Source of the DNA: Doris montereyensis
Taxonomy: Eukaryota > Mollusca > Gastropoda > Nudibranchia > Dorididae
Reading direction: 5' to 3'
NCBI GenBank assembly: GCA_037039925.1
Contig: JAXRKP010000007.1
Span: 347,501 to 411,500, forward strand
DNA length: 64,000 nt
Both the position numbers and the translations under genes were made by a program. How positions within the stretch are numbered: position 1 is the first letter of the stretch; every line of letters begins with the position of its first letter. Below the pieces are notes generated by a model that saw only the letters and a program-made list of their open reading frames with translations, had not been told where the DNA came from and did no database searches. Below, piece after piece: positions 21,340 to 35,225 of the stretch.

Positions 21340-22416
21340 CTGGAAAGATACGTCACATCTATACTTTACTTTCTGGAAAGATACGTCACATCTATACTCT
21401 GCTTTCTGGAAAGATACGTCACATCTATACTTTACTTTCTGGACAGATACGTCACATCTATACTTTACTTTCTGGAAAGACACTTCACATCTATACTTTA
21501 CTTTCTGAAAGACACTTCACATCTATACTTTACTTTCTGGAAAGACACTTCACATCTATACTTTACTTTCTGGAAAGACACTTCACATCTATACTTTACT
21601 TTCTGGAAAGACACTTCACATCTATACTTTACTTTCTGGAAAGACACTTCACATCTATACTTTACTTTCTGGAAAGACACTTCACATCTATACTTTACTT
21701 TCTGGAAAGACACTTCACATCTATACTTTACTTTCTGAAAGACACTTCACATCTATACTTTACTTTCTGAAAAGACACTTCACATCTATACTTTACTTTC
21801 TGGAAAGATACTTCACATCTATACTTTACTTTCTGAAAAGACACACATCTATACTTTACTTTCTGGAAAGATACTTCACATCTATACTTTACTTTCTGGA
21901 AAGACACTTCACATCTATACTTTACTTTCTGGAAAGACACTTCACATCTATACTTTACTTTCTGGAAAGACACTTCACATCTATACTTTACTTTCTGGAA
22001 AGATACTTCACATCTATACTTTACTTTCTGGAAAGACACTTCACATCTATACTTTACTTTCTGGAAAGACACTTCACATCTATACTTTACTTTCTGGAAA
22101 GACACTTCACATCTATACTTTACTTTCTGGAAAGACACTTCACATCTATACTTTACTTTCTGGAAAGACACTTCACATCTATACTTTACTTTCTGGAAAG
22201 ACACTTCACATCTATACTTTACTTTCTGGAAAGAAAGACACTTCACATCTATACTTTACTTTCTGGAAAGACACTTCACATCTATACTTTACTTTCTGGA
22301 AAGATTCACATCTATACTTTACTTTCTGGAAAGATCTCACATCTATACTTTACTTTCTGGAAAGATACTTCACATCTATACTTTACTTTCTGGAAAGACA
22401 CTTCACATCTATACTT
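21340..22416. repeat. 33-bp minisatellite, about 32 copies
   Basis: Unit 'ttctggaaagacacttcaca' plus 'tctatactttact'. Most copies are identical apart from gacac/gatac variants, and a few have small indels. The minus-strand FQKVKYRCEVS frames reflect a period divisible by three. Confidence 0.97.
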
Positions 22417-23210
22417 TAAGTTTCAAAAGCTGACTTGGACAATGTCTGTCTCCTTCCTCCCATAAGTATTATATGTATTCTTGGTTTTTTAAATAATTTT
22501 GACCGCTATCTCTGTAACTTGAGTATGAGTGAGTACCTGGCTAATCTAACATATATACGTCAGTGCCACCCATGCTATCTATTTCGTCACCTCAGTTACA
22601 ATTGTTCTCTACGTCCATTTTTCACAATATTCGGGGTTTAGTCACTATTCCTCTCATGATCATATGTGCTTTATCTCCTCATATGTGGAGAAAAGTGCTT
22701 TTCACTTTGGAAACTTTGAAAACCTGCCATTTCTTCTGCTTCATGATTTTCTTAAAGTTTTTTTTTTTATAAAGCTCTGTGTAACATGCTTCTTTGAGAT
22801 TTTGTTTTTATTTTTTCTTGCATATAGTTTTGCAATATATATGTGATGAACATTCATATCTCAGAACTTACATGAAGCAGTTGAATATTTAGTATGTTCA
22901 AATTAGACACAATCAACTTGACTATAAAAGGCTCATCTCTTGTATTACAGAAAATAAGGCGACAGATTCTAAGACTCTTTTAAAATTTTTTAATGTATAT
23001 TTTTATACGACTATCTAAAGTCTTATGCTGTGTACAGTTTGCGTATTGATAATTATGAACACATGAGTATGTATATAATCTCCATCCACATAGCCATAGT
23101 TAAATTATTTCCCATTCTCCCCATGAAATCATTTTCTTTTCTTTATTAAAATTTGGTATATTGTTGTTTTCCCCAACGAAATGGAGAAATTTAGCTTTGG
23201 ATTAATTTAA
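22417..23210. other. intergenic, no gene recognised
   Basis: AT-rich unique sequence. Confidence 0.5.
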
Positions 23211-23211
23211 A

Positions 23212-23495
23212 CAACTCTGAAAAGTAATCAGTAACAGGATATCTCATACATCTCAAGCTGAAAAGTAATCAGTAACAGGATATCTCATACATCTCATGCT
23301 GAAAAGTAATCAGTAACAGGATATCTCAAGCTGAAAAGTAATCAGTAACAGGATATCTCATACATCTCATGCTGAAAAGTAATCAGTAACAGGATATCTC
23401 ATACATCTCATGCTGAAAAGTAATCAGTAACAGGATATCTCATACATCTCAAGCTGAAAAGTAATCAGTAACAGGATATCTCATACATCTCAAGT
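23212..23495. repeat. 41-bp tandem repeat, about 7 copies
   Basis: Unit 'ctgaaaagtaatcagtaaca' plus 'ggatatctcatacatctcaag'. One copy lacks 'tacatctca'. Confidence 0.95.
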
Positions 23496-23613
23496 TTGAA
23501 TCCTGGGTAATTGCGAGTTAGACTTAAAACTCAAAATGGTTTAAAACAGAGCAACTGGTGCTAAGTCAAATATAAATATGGAAAGAATTAAAGCAAGGTA
23601 TAAAGGTTTGAAA

Positions 23614-23909
23614 GTGATGTCGGTGGCCGAACGGTTAAGCTGCCGGACTGGGGATCATAAGGTCCCGGGTTTTAATTCTAGTAAAGCTAGGTCTGGCGTT
23701 GTGTTCTGTGAGAAAGATATTTAACACGCATGTTACTCACTCTACCCAGGTGCAAATGGGTACAAGCACTAGCTTGGGAGTAAAAACCTGCGCCAGACTA
23801 TTTTATCACCTGTTCCGCTTCATGCTTCACGCTGTTGAACTGGGATAAGCTCCGGCTCTATGAGCCATAATGGTCTTGAAGGAACTTTACTTTACTTTAC
23901 TTTACTTTG
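23614..23909 (+). mobile_element. SINE family A, full length with target-site duplication
   Basis: Head 'ggtggccgaacggttaagct', B box 'cgggttttaattc', body 'acccaggtgcaaatgggtac' and tail (ttac/tttac)n. The 10-bp AGGTTTGAAA flanks it at 23604-23613 and 23910-23919. Confidence 0.85.
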
Positions 23910-24239
23910 AGGTTTGAAATCTTTGTGCTGATGTTAGACAAATCGTTAGTGAATTACAAGTGGCAAAGCAGGTAAGTAAAAATCTTGAGTCAGGGTGTAA
24001 AAATAATTTTTCTTTTTTTCTTATGTAATTATCATACAAGTATAAGTCTAGGCTTTGCTGTTGGACATGGTGACCAACAGAATTGCACACTCAGTCGTTT
24101 ATTGAGTTTCGGCTTTTATTATTTTATATTCAAACAGGATGTACTTTATTTTCATTATTGGAAATCTTGTAGTAGAATTTGTCGTGATAAAAAGACTTGA
24201 TGTAATTTCAAATAGTCAAGCTTTCTGCTTTCACTGTTA

Positions 24240-24830
24240 ATTTATATTAAGGGTTTAAAAGGAAGAGAATCCAAAAGGCAAGTGCAATGTATAACCATCT
24301 AGGAAAGGCATCTGTAGGCAAACAAGAATTGTCAACAAAAACCAAAATGGCAGTATACAATACAATTTATTGTCCTACTCTCCTCTATGGCAGTGAAACG
24401 TGGACCTTAGACAGTAGAGAATAAAGTAGAGAACAGGCAGCTGAAATGAAATATCTAAGAAGAGTAGTAAGGAAAACTAAAAGAGACAAAATCAGAAACA
24501 CAACAATAAGACAGTAAACCAAAGCAGATGGCATAAAAACTAAGATAGAAAAAATCAACTGAGATGGTTTGGACATGTAAACATAATGAATGACAACAGA
24601 ATAGCTAAATCAGTATACAGTGCTAAATCCCAAGGTGAAAAACCAAAAGGCAGACCTCGGAGAAAGTAGGAAGAAGATATGAAAGAGGCATTGAAGCATA
24701 GAAATTTAACTTTTTTGGAAGGAAACAGAAAATGTCAGGACAGGGCATCCTGGAGAAAGATCATCTCGGGCATATGAACCCATACACCGAAAGGTAGAAT
24801 GGGAACTGATAAAGAAAGAAAGAAAGGTCT
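24240..24830 (+). mobile_element. non-LTR retrotransposon 3' fragment
   Basis: Translation with breaks gives 'TIYCPTLLYGSETWTLDSRE', 'RWFGHVNIMND' and 'KPKGRPRRK', typical of the region after the RT domain. It ends at 'aggtagaatgggaactgata' plus (aaag)n. Other pieces of this family lie at about 10.5, 39.9 and possibly 60.8 kb. Stops make it inactive. Confidence 0.8.
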
Positions 24831-24834
24831 AAAA

Positions 24835-25590
24835 GGAGTATTTATTGAACTTAGAGCTCAAGCAAGTGTTTTAAAAAAAAAAAATAGAATTTAAGAATCT
24901 TTTAAAATTGTACTAGATACATGCAAATGGGACCAGAAATTTGTTATAAAAAAATTTGCCTTCAGCATCACTCACTAACTGAGCTGATTTTAATTTCTAT
25001 TGAAGAAATCCTTTGCTGCTAAATTTCTCTTGAGGAAGATGTTTGCATTAAATTTCTATAGAGGCAAATGTTTACCTTAATGGTACAAAGCAAACTAGTC
25101 ATTGAGCCCGTACCAAACTTGCTCATACTTTGCATACATCGCTCATCACCACACTCTTAAGATCATTTTTTTTTTCATCTCTGAAAACGTTGACTTGTGC
25201 CTTAGAGTTTCTCTGCTAGTAGTTAGTAGATTAGCTGTAGTAATCAAGGTTCTGTGGCTAGGGACTTGGTGCATTTGATAAATCGGTGACTTTATGATCA
25301 AATCCATTTGCAGCGCATTACGATATTGATATGTGTGTGTCTTAGTCTTACAACGACAGTCAGTGATGTATGCTGTGTGCATATGCTTATTATGTTTATA
25401 GCTGATATTACATACACACTTTCAACGTTTAACGTTTTCTTGATTGCCTTTTTAAGATTTGTGTGTATGAATGATCAAATGTAAATCTTAATGTATTTGT
25501 ATGTAGGGATGTATGAGTAAGTTTGAATGTATGTATACGTTCCTGTATTTGATCACTTGAGCAGAGTTGCCAGGTGTCTCAAGTTACCTG
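24835..25590. other. intergenic, no gene recognised
   Basis: AT-rich unique sequence. Confidence 0.5.
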
Positions 25591-25594
25591 AGAT

Positions 25595-25858
25595 AATCCC
25601 TAGATCCACTCTCCTATCCCTGAATCCACCCTCCTATCACTGGATCCACCCTCCTCCCTGGATCCACCCTCCTATCACTGGATCCACCCTCCTATCCCTG
25701 GATCCACCCTCCTATCACTGGATCCACCCTCCTATCACTGGATCCACCCTTCTATCACTGGATCCACCCTCCTATCACTGGATCCACCCTCCTATCACTG
25801 GATCCATCCCTCAATCTCTGGATCCATCGCTCAATCTCTGGATCCATCCCTCAATCTT
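25595..25858. repeat. 20-bp minisatellite, about 13 copies
   Basis: Unit 'ctggatccaccctcctatca', with a variant 'ctggatccatccctcaatct' at the right end. Confidence 0.95.
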
Positions 25859-25859
25859 T

Positions 25860-26227
<368 letters not shown>

Positions 26228-26295
26228 GTGTGTGTGTCTATGTGTGGTAGTAGGTCCTATTGTTCCTCTCACTGTGCTGTTTCCTATAAACTCAC

Positions 26296-26898
26296 ACTGA
26301 GATTAGGGCAAATGACTAACAGGGTAAAATTCTATCAAACAAACCATGTGAAAGCAAAAGTATTATTTTGAAATATACAGAAATTTCATTACAAAATCAA
26401 CAGTTTTGTACTAGCAAGATATGAAATAATTATCGATATTGTGAATTTTAAAAACATATACTCTTTATTTTATATTGAATTATTTCATTGAATCTTAATG
26501 ATTAATGATTAACTGACTAATTAATGACATGTAATTGGATTAAAACAATTAATTGATTAAATTTCAATTTTATTTTAATGGGATTAAATTGATTATTCAA
26601 GTTTTAATCTTATTTACATGTTACTGAAGCCTAATGTCATTCTGAACCCAGTGATTTCACACTGCTGTCAGTGTCACTCTGTTGCCGTTGACCATTTCAC
26701 ACTACATGATTCCACATGATGGAGTTTTAGGGAATATGACATACATGTTGTCTATGTTCTACGTAACATGTCAATGACACTAATATATATTCAAACTTAT
26801 GTGTTTTGATGCGTAATGTTTTTATGCTCTTTAAATTTTTTTGTATTTGTTTCAAGATGAACATTGGATAACTTAATGTTATCATGCTATTTATACCG
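26296..26898. other. intergenic, no gene recognised
   Basis: AT-rich unique sequence. Confidence 0.5.
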
Positions 26899-26899
26899 A

Positions 26900-29085
26900 T
26901 GCTTTGACAAGATGTTGTAGTCAAAAAGCGTGATAATGATATTGATGAGTGTGTGAGGACAAGACGTTGTAGTCAAGAGCGTGATTAAGATGTTGATAGA
27001 AGTGTGACAAGATGTTGTAGTCAAAAGGGTGATAATGATGTTGATAGGAGTGTGACAAGATATTGTAGTCAAAAGGGTGATGAAGATGTTGATAGAAGTG
27101 TGACAAGATGTTGTAGTCAAAAGCGTGGTAATGATATTGATGAGTGTGTGAGGACAAGACGTTGTAGTCAAGAGCGTGATTAAGATGTTGATAGAAGTGT
27201 GACAAGATGTTGTAGTCAAAAGTGTGATAATGATGTTGATAGGAGTGTGACAAGATGTTGTAGTCAAGAGTGTGATAATGATGTTGATAGGAGTGTGACA
27301 AGATGTTGTAGTCAAGAGTGTGATAAAGATGTTGATGGGTGTGTGACAAGATGTTGTAGTCAAGAGTGTGATAAAGATGTTGATGGGTGTGTGACAAGAT
27401 GTTGTAGTCAAGAGCGTGCATGATAGAGATGTTGATGGGTGTGTGACAAGAGGTTGTAGTCAAGAATGTGCATGATAAAGATGTTGATGGATGTGTGACA
27501 AGAGGTTGTAGTCAAGAATGTGCATGATAGAGATGTTGATGGATGTGTGACAAGAGGTTGTAGTCAAGAATGTGCATGATAAAGATGTTGATGGGTGTTT
27601 GACAAGATGTTGTAGTCAAGAATGTGCATGATAAGATGTTGATAGGTGTTTGACAAGATGTTGTAGTTAGGAGTATGCATGATAGAGATGTTGATGGGTG
27701 TGTGACAAGATGTTGTAGTTAAGGGCGTGCATGATAAAGTGATAAAGATGTTGATAGGTGTTTGACGAGATGTTGTAGTCAACAGCGTGCATGATAAAGA
27801 TGTTGATGGGTGTGTGACAAGATGTTGTAGTCAACAGCGTGCATGATAAAGATGTTGATGGGTGTGTGACGAGATGTTGTAGTCAACAGCGTGCATGATA
27901 AAGATGTTGATGGGTGTGTGACGAGATGTTGTAGTCAACAGTGTGCATGATAAAGATGTTGATAGGTGTGTGACGAGATGTTGTAGTCAACAGCGTGCAT
28001 GATAAAGATGTTGATGATAAAGATGTTGTAGTTAGGAGTATGGTGATAAAGATGTTGATGGATGTGTGACAAGATGTTGTAGTTAGAGTATGCATGATAA
28101 AGATGTTGATGGAGTGTGATAAAGACAAGATGTTGTAGTTAGGAGTATGCATGATAGAGATGTTGATGGGCGTGTGACAAGATGTTGTAGTTAAGGGCGT
28201 GCATGATAAAGTGATAAAGATGTTGATGGATGTGTGACAAGATGTTGTAGTTAAGGGCGTGCATGACAAAGATGTTGATGGATGTGTGACAAGATGTTGT
28301 AGTTAAGGGCGTGCATGATAAAGATGTTGATGGGCGTGTGACAAGATGTTGTAGTTAAGAGCGTGCATGATAAAGATGTTGATGGATGTGTGACAAGATG
28401 TTGTAGTTAAGGGCGTGCATGATAAAGATGTTGATGGGCGTGTGACAAGATGTTGTAGTTAAGGGCGTGCATGATAAAGTGATAAAGATGTTGATGGGTG
28501 CGTGACAAGATGTTGTAGTCAAGAGTGTGCATGATAAAGATGTTGATAGGTGTTTGACAAGATGTTGTAGTTAGAGTATGCATGATAGAGATGTTGATGG
28601 GCGTGTGACAAGATGTTGTAGTTAGGCGTGCATGATAAAGTGATAAAGATGTTGATAGGTGTTTGACAAGATGTTGCAGTCAAGAACGTGCATGATAAAG
28701 ATGTTGATGGACGTGGGACAAGATGTTGTAGTCAAGAACGTGCATGATAAAGATGTTGATGGGTGTGTGAGAAGATGTTGTAGTCAACAGCGTGCATGAT
28801 AAAGATGTTGATGGGTGTGTGACAAGATGTTGTAGTCAACAGCGTGCATGATAAAGATGTTGATGGGTGTGTGACGAGATGTTGTAGTCAACAGCGTGCA
28901 TGATAAAGATGTTGATGGGTGTGTGACAAGATGTTGTAGTCAACAGCCTGCATGATAACGATGTTGATGGGTGTGTGACAAGATGTTGTCAAGTCAACAA
29001 GATAACGATGTTGATGGGTGTGTGACAAGATATTGCAGTCAAGAACGTGCATGATAACGATGTTGATGGGTGTGTGACAAGATGT
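26900..29085. repeat. 48-52-bp minisatellite, about 2.2 kb
   Basis: Core 'gtgtgacaagatgttgtagt', then 'caagagcgtgcatgataaag' and 'atgttgatggg'. The left third has 48-bp units with gtgataatg, while the right part has longer units with gcatgataaag. About 45 copies. Cys-rich and Thr/His-rich open frames are artefacts. Confidence 0.97.
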
Positions 29086-29089
29086 GATT

Positions 29090-29525
29090 ATTTAAAAAAA
29101 GAAGTAAGAATGTTGATGGTTTTGCCATATTCATTTGCTTTACAGAGAGTGACTTGATGAGCTGTTTTATCATACTATGTAACAAGAAAAATTGTTGGTA
29201 TATTATTTGAGATATATATGTATTCCAGCTTTTGGTGTATTTGGCAATATTTCATACATTCTTTGCCTATTAAACCATAAACCGAAATATAACTGACCTG
29301 AAAGTGTTGTTAAATTGCTAATTTTGTATATATATTTTTTCTGCTTAAGGGATTATTAGCTTCCAAAAGAAAAATAACAGCAGAAAATAAAAATCAGACA
29401 AGCAAATCCCCACCCCTTGTCCAAATTGAATGCACAAATAAAGCAAACTACAATTGTACACATTTTTGTTTGTTGAATTGATCTCTGTCTTCCATATTTT
29501 TGAATATGGTGCTGAACATTTATAA
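29090..29525. other. intergenic, no gene recognised
   Basis: AT-rich unique sequence between two large arrays. Confidence 0.5.
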
Positions 29526-29526
29526 T

Positions 29527-31745
29527 TTTAACACAGTGCTCACTGCTTGAAATTTAAATACAGCACTTACTGCTTGTAATCTAAATACAGCGACCATTGT
29601 TTTTAATTTAAATACAGTGCTCATTGCTTTTACATTTAAATAAGGCAATCATTGCTTTTAATTTAAATACAGCAATCATTGCTTTTACATTTACATAAAG
29701 CAATCATTGCTTTTAATTTAAATACAGCGATCATTGATTTTAATTTAAATACAGCAATCATTGTTTTTTTAATTTAAATACAGCAATCATTTTTAATTTA
29801 AATACAGCAATCATTGTTTTTAATTTAAATACAGCAATCATTGATTTTAATTTAAATACAGCAATCATTGTTTTTAATTTAAATACAGCAATCATTGTTT
29901 TTAATTTAAATACAGCAATCATTGTTTTTAATTTAAATACAGCAATCATTGTTTTTAATTTAAATACAGCAATCATTGCTTTTAATTTAAATACAGTAGT
30001 CAAAATTTAATCATTGTTTTTAATTTAAATACAGCAATCATTGCTTTAATTTAAATACAGCAATCATTTAAAATTTTAAAAATAAAGTGAGCATTGCTTT
30101 TAATTTAAATACAGTGACCATTGCTGTTAATTTAAATACAGCAATCATTGCTTTTAATTTAAATACAGCAATCATTGCTTTTAATTTAAATACAGCAATC
30201 ATTGCTTTTAATTTAAATACAGCAATCATTGCTTTAATTTAAATACAGCTATCATTGCTTTTAATTTAAAAATACATTGACCATTGCTTTTAATTTAAAT
30301 ACAGCAACCATTGCTTTTAATTTAAATACAGCGACCATTGCTTTTAATTTAAATACAGCAATCATTGCTTTTAAATTAAATACAGCAATCATTGCTTAAT
30401 TTAAATACAGCTATCATTGCTTTTAATTTAAATACAGCTATCATTGCTTTTAATTTAAATACAGTGACCATTGCTTTTAATTTGAATACAGCAACCATTG
30501 CTTTTAATTTAAATACAGCGATCATTGCTTTTAATTTAAATACAGCAATCATTGGTTTTAATTTAAATAAAGTGACCATTGCTTTCAATTTAAATACAGC
30601 AATTGTTGCTTTTAATTTAAATGCAGCTACTCATTGCTTTTAATTTAAATACAGTGACCATTGCTTTTAATTTAAATACAGCAACCATTGCTTTTAATTT
30701 AAATACAGCACCATTGCTTTTAATTTAAATACAGCGACTCATTGGTTTTAATTTAAATACAGTGATCATTGCTTTCAATTTAAATACAGCACTTGTTGCT
30801 TTTAATTTAAATACAGCACTCATTGCTTTTAATTTAAATACAGCAATCATTGCTTTTAATTTAAATGCTATCATTGCTTTTAATTTAAATACAGCAACCA
30901 TTGCTTTTAATTTAAATGCAGCACTTGTTGCTTTTAATTTAAATGCAGTACTTTTTGCTTTTAATTTAAATACAGCGACTCATTGCAGCACTTCGTTGCT
31001 TTTAATTTAAATACAGCAATCATTGGTTTCAATTTAAATACAGCACCATTGCTTTAATTTAAATACAGCAATCATTGGTTTCAATTTAAATACAGTGACT
31101 CATTGCTTTTAATTTAAATACAGCGATCATTGCTTTTAATTTAAATACAGCAATCATTGCTTTTAATTTAAATATAGCGACTTGTTGCTTTAATTTAAAT
31201 GCAGCACTCACTTTTGATTGCTTTTAATTTAAATACAGTGACCATTGCTTTTAATTTAAATACAGCACCATTGCTTTTAATTTAAATACAGCAATTATTG
31301 CTTTAAATTTAAATACAGCAATCATTGCTTTTAATTTAAATATAAAGATGGATTGCTTTTAATTTAAATGCAGCACCGACTGCTTTTAATTTATCCCTCA
31401 CAGTGCCATTTCATTGCCTTCTAATTTAAATGCAGTGCACAATTGCTTTTCATTTAAATACAAGATCTATCTGTGCCTTAGCTTATTCATTTAATGATCA
31501 AGTGCTTTTAATTTAAATATAGCGATCATTGCGTTTAATTTAAATCCACATGCCAGTTGCTTGCCTTTAAATACAGTTCCGTGCCTTTAATTTAAATGCA
31601 GCACTCATTGCTTTTGATTTAAATACGCCCATTGCTTTTAATTTAAATACAGCGACCATTGCTTTTAATTTAAATACAGTCACCATTGATTTTAATTTAA
31701 ATACAGCGATTATTGTTTTTGATTTAAATACAACAATCATTGTCT
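29527..31745. repeat. 27-bp minisatellite, about 80 copies
   Basis: Unit 'cattgcttttaatttaaata' plus 'cagcaat', very AT-rich, with many point variants. It resumes at 32105-32180 after an inserted family-C element. Confidence 0.97.
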
Positions 31746-32104
31746 TTTAAGGATATAAAGATAAAGATGGATTTATAGTCAATATCCCGAACTTCAAGTG
31801 CAGGCTCACCTGACTGTTATCATTTATCCTCAGCAGGCCATTTCATTCAAAGTCCTTTTCAACTCCCCAAGGGGAGCATATAGTGCACAAGCCTGTTAGG
31901 AAGTCTTCATACTAACACTCAAACAAGATCTATCTGTACCTATAGTTGGGTATTCATTTACATCTGAGTCAAGTGAGGAAATTAGAGTGAAGTACCTTTC
32001 CTAAGAGTACGTTGTGAAAAAACTCCACCATGCCAGTCGTGGGCTCGAACCAGTGTCATCGTGAATTACCAGCCCACAACACTGCGGTCCAGCTAACGTC
32101 TCAT
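31746..32104 (+). mobile_element. family C element inside the 27-bp array
   Basis: Blocks 'gatggatttatagtcaatat', 'cttcatactaacactcaaac', 'gggtattcatttacatctga' and 'tcctaagagtacgttgtg' match 13131-13460. A tRNA-like region follows (gggctcgaacc). Array monomers flank both sides. Confidence 0.8.
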
Positions 32105-32180
32105 AATTTTGATTTAAATACAGCAATCATTGCTTTTAATTTAAATACAGCGATCATTGCTTTTAATTTAAATACAGCGC
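32105..32180. repeat. 27-bp array, right remnant
   Basis: Three monomers of the 29527-31745 array. Confidence 0.95.
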
Positions 32181-32239
32181 TGTGTTTATTCTGGCTTTTA
32201 AATCCATGTTTGTCTGGTTCAACGTACTAACTTTAGGTG

Positions 32240-32560
32240 CACCTTGAATTTGATTTGATTTGACCCACATCTACAACTACTAAGGTGATCTCGGCTGTTC
32301 TGTTAGGATCTTTAGTTTTGCCTGGTAAAGTCTTTGCCACTTCGGATCTTTAACGCGCACAGAATGTTGTAATCTGCACACGGACATTTTTAACATCCAT
32401 TTTCGATGGGACTTGTTGATCCACCTACCTTGACCAGAGCGTTTAGATTTTACTCCCAAAACTTTGGGAAAATTTTACAACCGCCAGGTCTTGAACCCAC
32501 GTTAATTTTGGTTGAGATGCTGAGACCTTTGCCTCTACACTACCGAATCCCATGCAACTT
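32240..32560 (-). mobile_element. SINE family B, inverted copy
   Basis: Starts 'gatttgatttgacccacatc' (complement of the A-rich tail), then 'gttgtaatctgcacacgga', 'gatccacctaccttgacca' and the B-box complement 'cttgaacccac'. Confidence 0.75.
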
Positions 32561-32811
32561 GAATCACATATTAGCTGTTTTATGGTTTATATAATAATTA
32601 TAACAGATGGTAAGACAGACATCTTAATTTCTATTTTGCATTTTTCACACACCAGGTTGAGAACTTATTAATGTGTATGTACCATCGTAAAGTAATTACA
32701 ATTGTAGAACTTAGTGTACATGTGTATGTACTGTATATCTATTTACCAATTCCATGAAAAAAAAAGCAATCTTAGCCATACCAAATCACAAAGACATAAT
32801 TTATTATTGTT

Positions 32812-33045
32812 TACAGCATACATTCCACTGTTTACAACACACATTCCACTGTTTAAAGCACACATTCCACACACATTCCACTGTTTACAGTATACATTCC
32901 ACTGTTTACAGTATACATTCCACTGTTTACAGTATACATTCCACTGTTTACGGCATACATTCCACTGTTTACAGCAAACATTCCACTGTTTACAGCAAAC
33001 ATTCCACTGTTTACAGTAAACATCCCACTGTTTACAGCATACAAA
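32812..33045. repeat. 21-bp minisatellite, block 1
   Basis: Unit cattccactgtttacagcata (21 bp), about 11 copies. Same unit as the larger block at 35226-36570. Confidence 0.97.
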
Positions 33046-33049
33046 ATAA

Positions 33050-33275
33050 TGGAGTGAAGTTAGCTTGGTTGGTATCAGGCTTGTACAAGATGGGGTGCTA
33101 ATTACAAGTCGTGGGTTCGATTCCCATATTAGCCAGGATCGTTTTTTCTGTCTAATCTTTGTATTTGTCTCTGTCTTTGTTCTTGTGGGGCTTTAATATT
33201 ATCCAGTGTCATTTTCTTCCCTAGCCCTACCATAGTATCGCTAATCGAGACAACAAAAAACCAACCCAACTAAAA
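33050..33275 (+). mobile_element. tRNA-derived SINE, family E
   Basis: A-box-like 'tagcttggttggtatcaggc', B box 'gggttcgattccc', body of about 150 bp and an end 'gagacaacaaaaaaccaa'. It abuts the 21-bp array. Confidence 0.6.
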
Positions 33276-34208
33276 ACATAATACATGTATAAACAAAATG
33301 TCTTCAAATAATGAATAATAAACAGAAATCATTGGCGTGTAATAATATGGATTTTATTGCACAAAATATTATGTAACCAAAAAGTTTTTGTAGGTATAAA
33401 TTCAGAGGCGTGAGAAGTTACAATGACAAATTGAGGTTTGTTTTTTGTTTTTTTCCAAAGGAGACAGCGATAAAACAACAATAACAGTCAAGTCAAATGT
33501 TGCCACATATGAAAATTACATCAATACTTATTCATTATATTTGGAAACATCATTCATTCTAATGTGTGTGTAAGACGAGTGAACAAATAATCATCACAAA
33601 TCTATACATCCTCCATTTGCAATACGTTCAATTACATAAATATTCCCATGATGGTCAAGTGTGAGATCTAAGCATACACTAATTCAGACAAATTTCTTTT
33701 TTTCAATCATGCTGAACAATTATTAAATAATAAATCTATTTTTAATTTTCCGCAGTCATAAAAAAGATACCTTTGCATGCAAATCCTTGTGAGAAATGAT
33801 ACGGACTCCTTATGAGCATCATTTTACAAAAGACTGATGACTCAAAAAAAATAAAAATATAATGTAATCGTTTGGTCTTAAAAGCTATCAATCATCTCAT
33901 TATTCTCATACTGTAAACATTAAAATAAACGAAACATGACAAATTCAAATGATCCTATAAACCCCCCCCCCCCCCCCAAAATGTCCCCCATTAGAGCCCT
34001 GCTGAAATAAAAAGAAGAAACATACGTTTAAAATAAATTTGTAGGCTTAAGGATTTGAATCATACGTTTGAATCTATATAATGCGGAGATTTGTTGCTTT
34101 TTGTATCTGGATCAATCTCATATTGACCAACACGGGGTTGTCCTTAAAACAAAAACGTGTTATACTGTCTGTGTCCCTTTTAAACCAGTTTCCAAGATCC
34201 GTATACAC
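33276..34208. other. intergenic, no gene recognised
   Basis: AT-rich unique sequence with a poly-C run at about 33,963. Confidence 0.5.
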
Positions 34209-34210
34209 GC

Positions 34211-34935
34211 TCTTTATGTCGCAAAAATATGCTTCTTGGCTCGCAAAATATGCTTCTTGGCTCGCAAAACATGCTTCTTGGCTCGCAAAACATGCTTCTT
34301 GGCTCGGCAAAATATGCTTCTTGGCTCGCAAAATATGCTTCTTGGCTCGCAAAACATATGTCTCTTGGCTCGCAAAACATGCTTCTTGGCTCGCAAAATA
34401 TGCTTCTTAGCTTGCACAGGTATGTCTCTAAGCTCACAAAAGTTATCTCTCTAATCTCACAAAAATTATGTCTGTAAGCTCACAAAAGTTATGTCTCTTA
34501 GCTCACAAAAGTTATCTCTCTAATCTCACAAAAATTATGTCTGTAAGCTCACAAAAGTTATGTCTCTTAGCTCACAAAAGTTGTGTCTCTTAGCTCACAA
34601 AAGTTATCTCTCTAATCTCACTCAAAAGTTATGTCTCTTAGCTCACAAAAGTTATGTTCTAAGCTGTTATGTCTCTAAGCTCACAAAAAAATGTGTCTCT
34701 AAGCTCACAAAAAAATATGTCTGTAATCGCTATGTCTGTAAAAAGTTATGTCTCTAAAGCTCACAAAAGTTGTGTCTCTAAGCTCACAAAAGTTATGTCT
34801 CTAAGCTCACAAAAGTTATGTCTCTAAGCTCACAAAAGCATGTCTCTAAGCTTGCAAAAATTATGTCTTTAAGCTCACAAAAGATATGTCACCAGGTTGG
34901 CAAAGATATGTCTCTAAGCTTGAAACATTGTTTAA
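34211..34935. repeat. 21-bp then about 22-bp minisatellites
   Basis: 34211-34420 repeats 'cttcttggctcgcaaaatatg'. 34421-34935 repeats the related 'tctctaagctcacaaaagtt' plus 'atg'. Shared gct-c-caaaa spacing suggests one array with two diverged subfamilies. Confidence 0.95.
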
Positions 34936-35225
34936 ATCTGTAAACATATCAGGGATATAAAAAAGGTTAGAATAATGGTATTAATGTATTGTTACGTGTA
35001 GTTTAGTTTGCATGTGGCGGTAAGAAAAAAGGTCAATTCAATGGTACAAATGTTATAACTTTGGTTGTCTTGCTTAAAACACTTTGACACACTCTGCATA
35101 TGTTTTGTTTCCTTATTAACTTCAATGTCACATGGTTTTTGCATCACAGAGAATATCGCAAATGAAATGGTTCAAGCAAATCAAGAAGTCAAAGGAAAGA
35201 TAAAAAACAGTGAAAAGGTCACAAA

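Noticed and set aside
21340..22416. CRISPR-like look of the regular 33-bp array (also 29527-31745 and 23212-23495)
   Set aside because: Repeats are head to tail with no unique spacers, and the DNA is eukaryotic.
26887..28269. Thr/His/Asn-rich minus frames of 128-180 residues that could be read as a repeat protein
   Set aside because: They follow the 48-bp minisatellite unit and lose frame wherever unit length changes.
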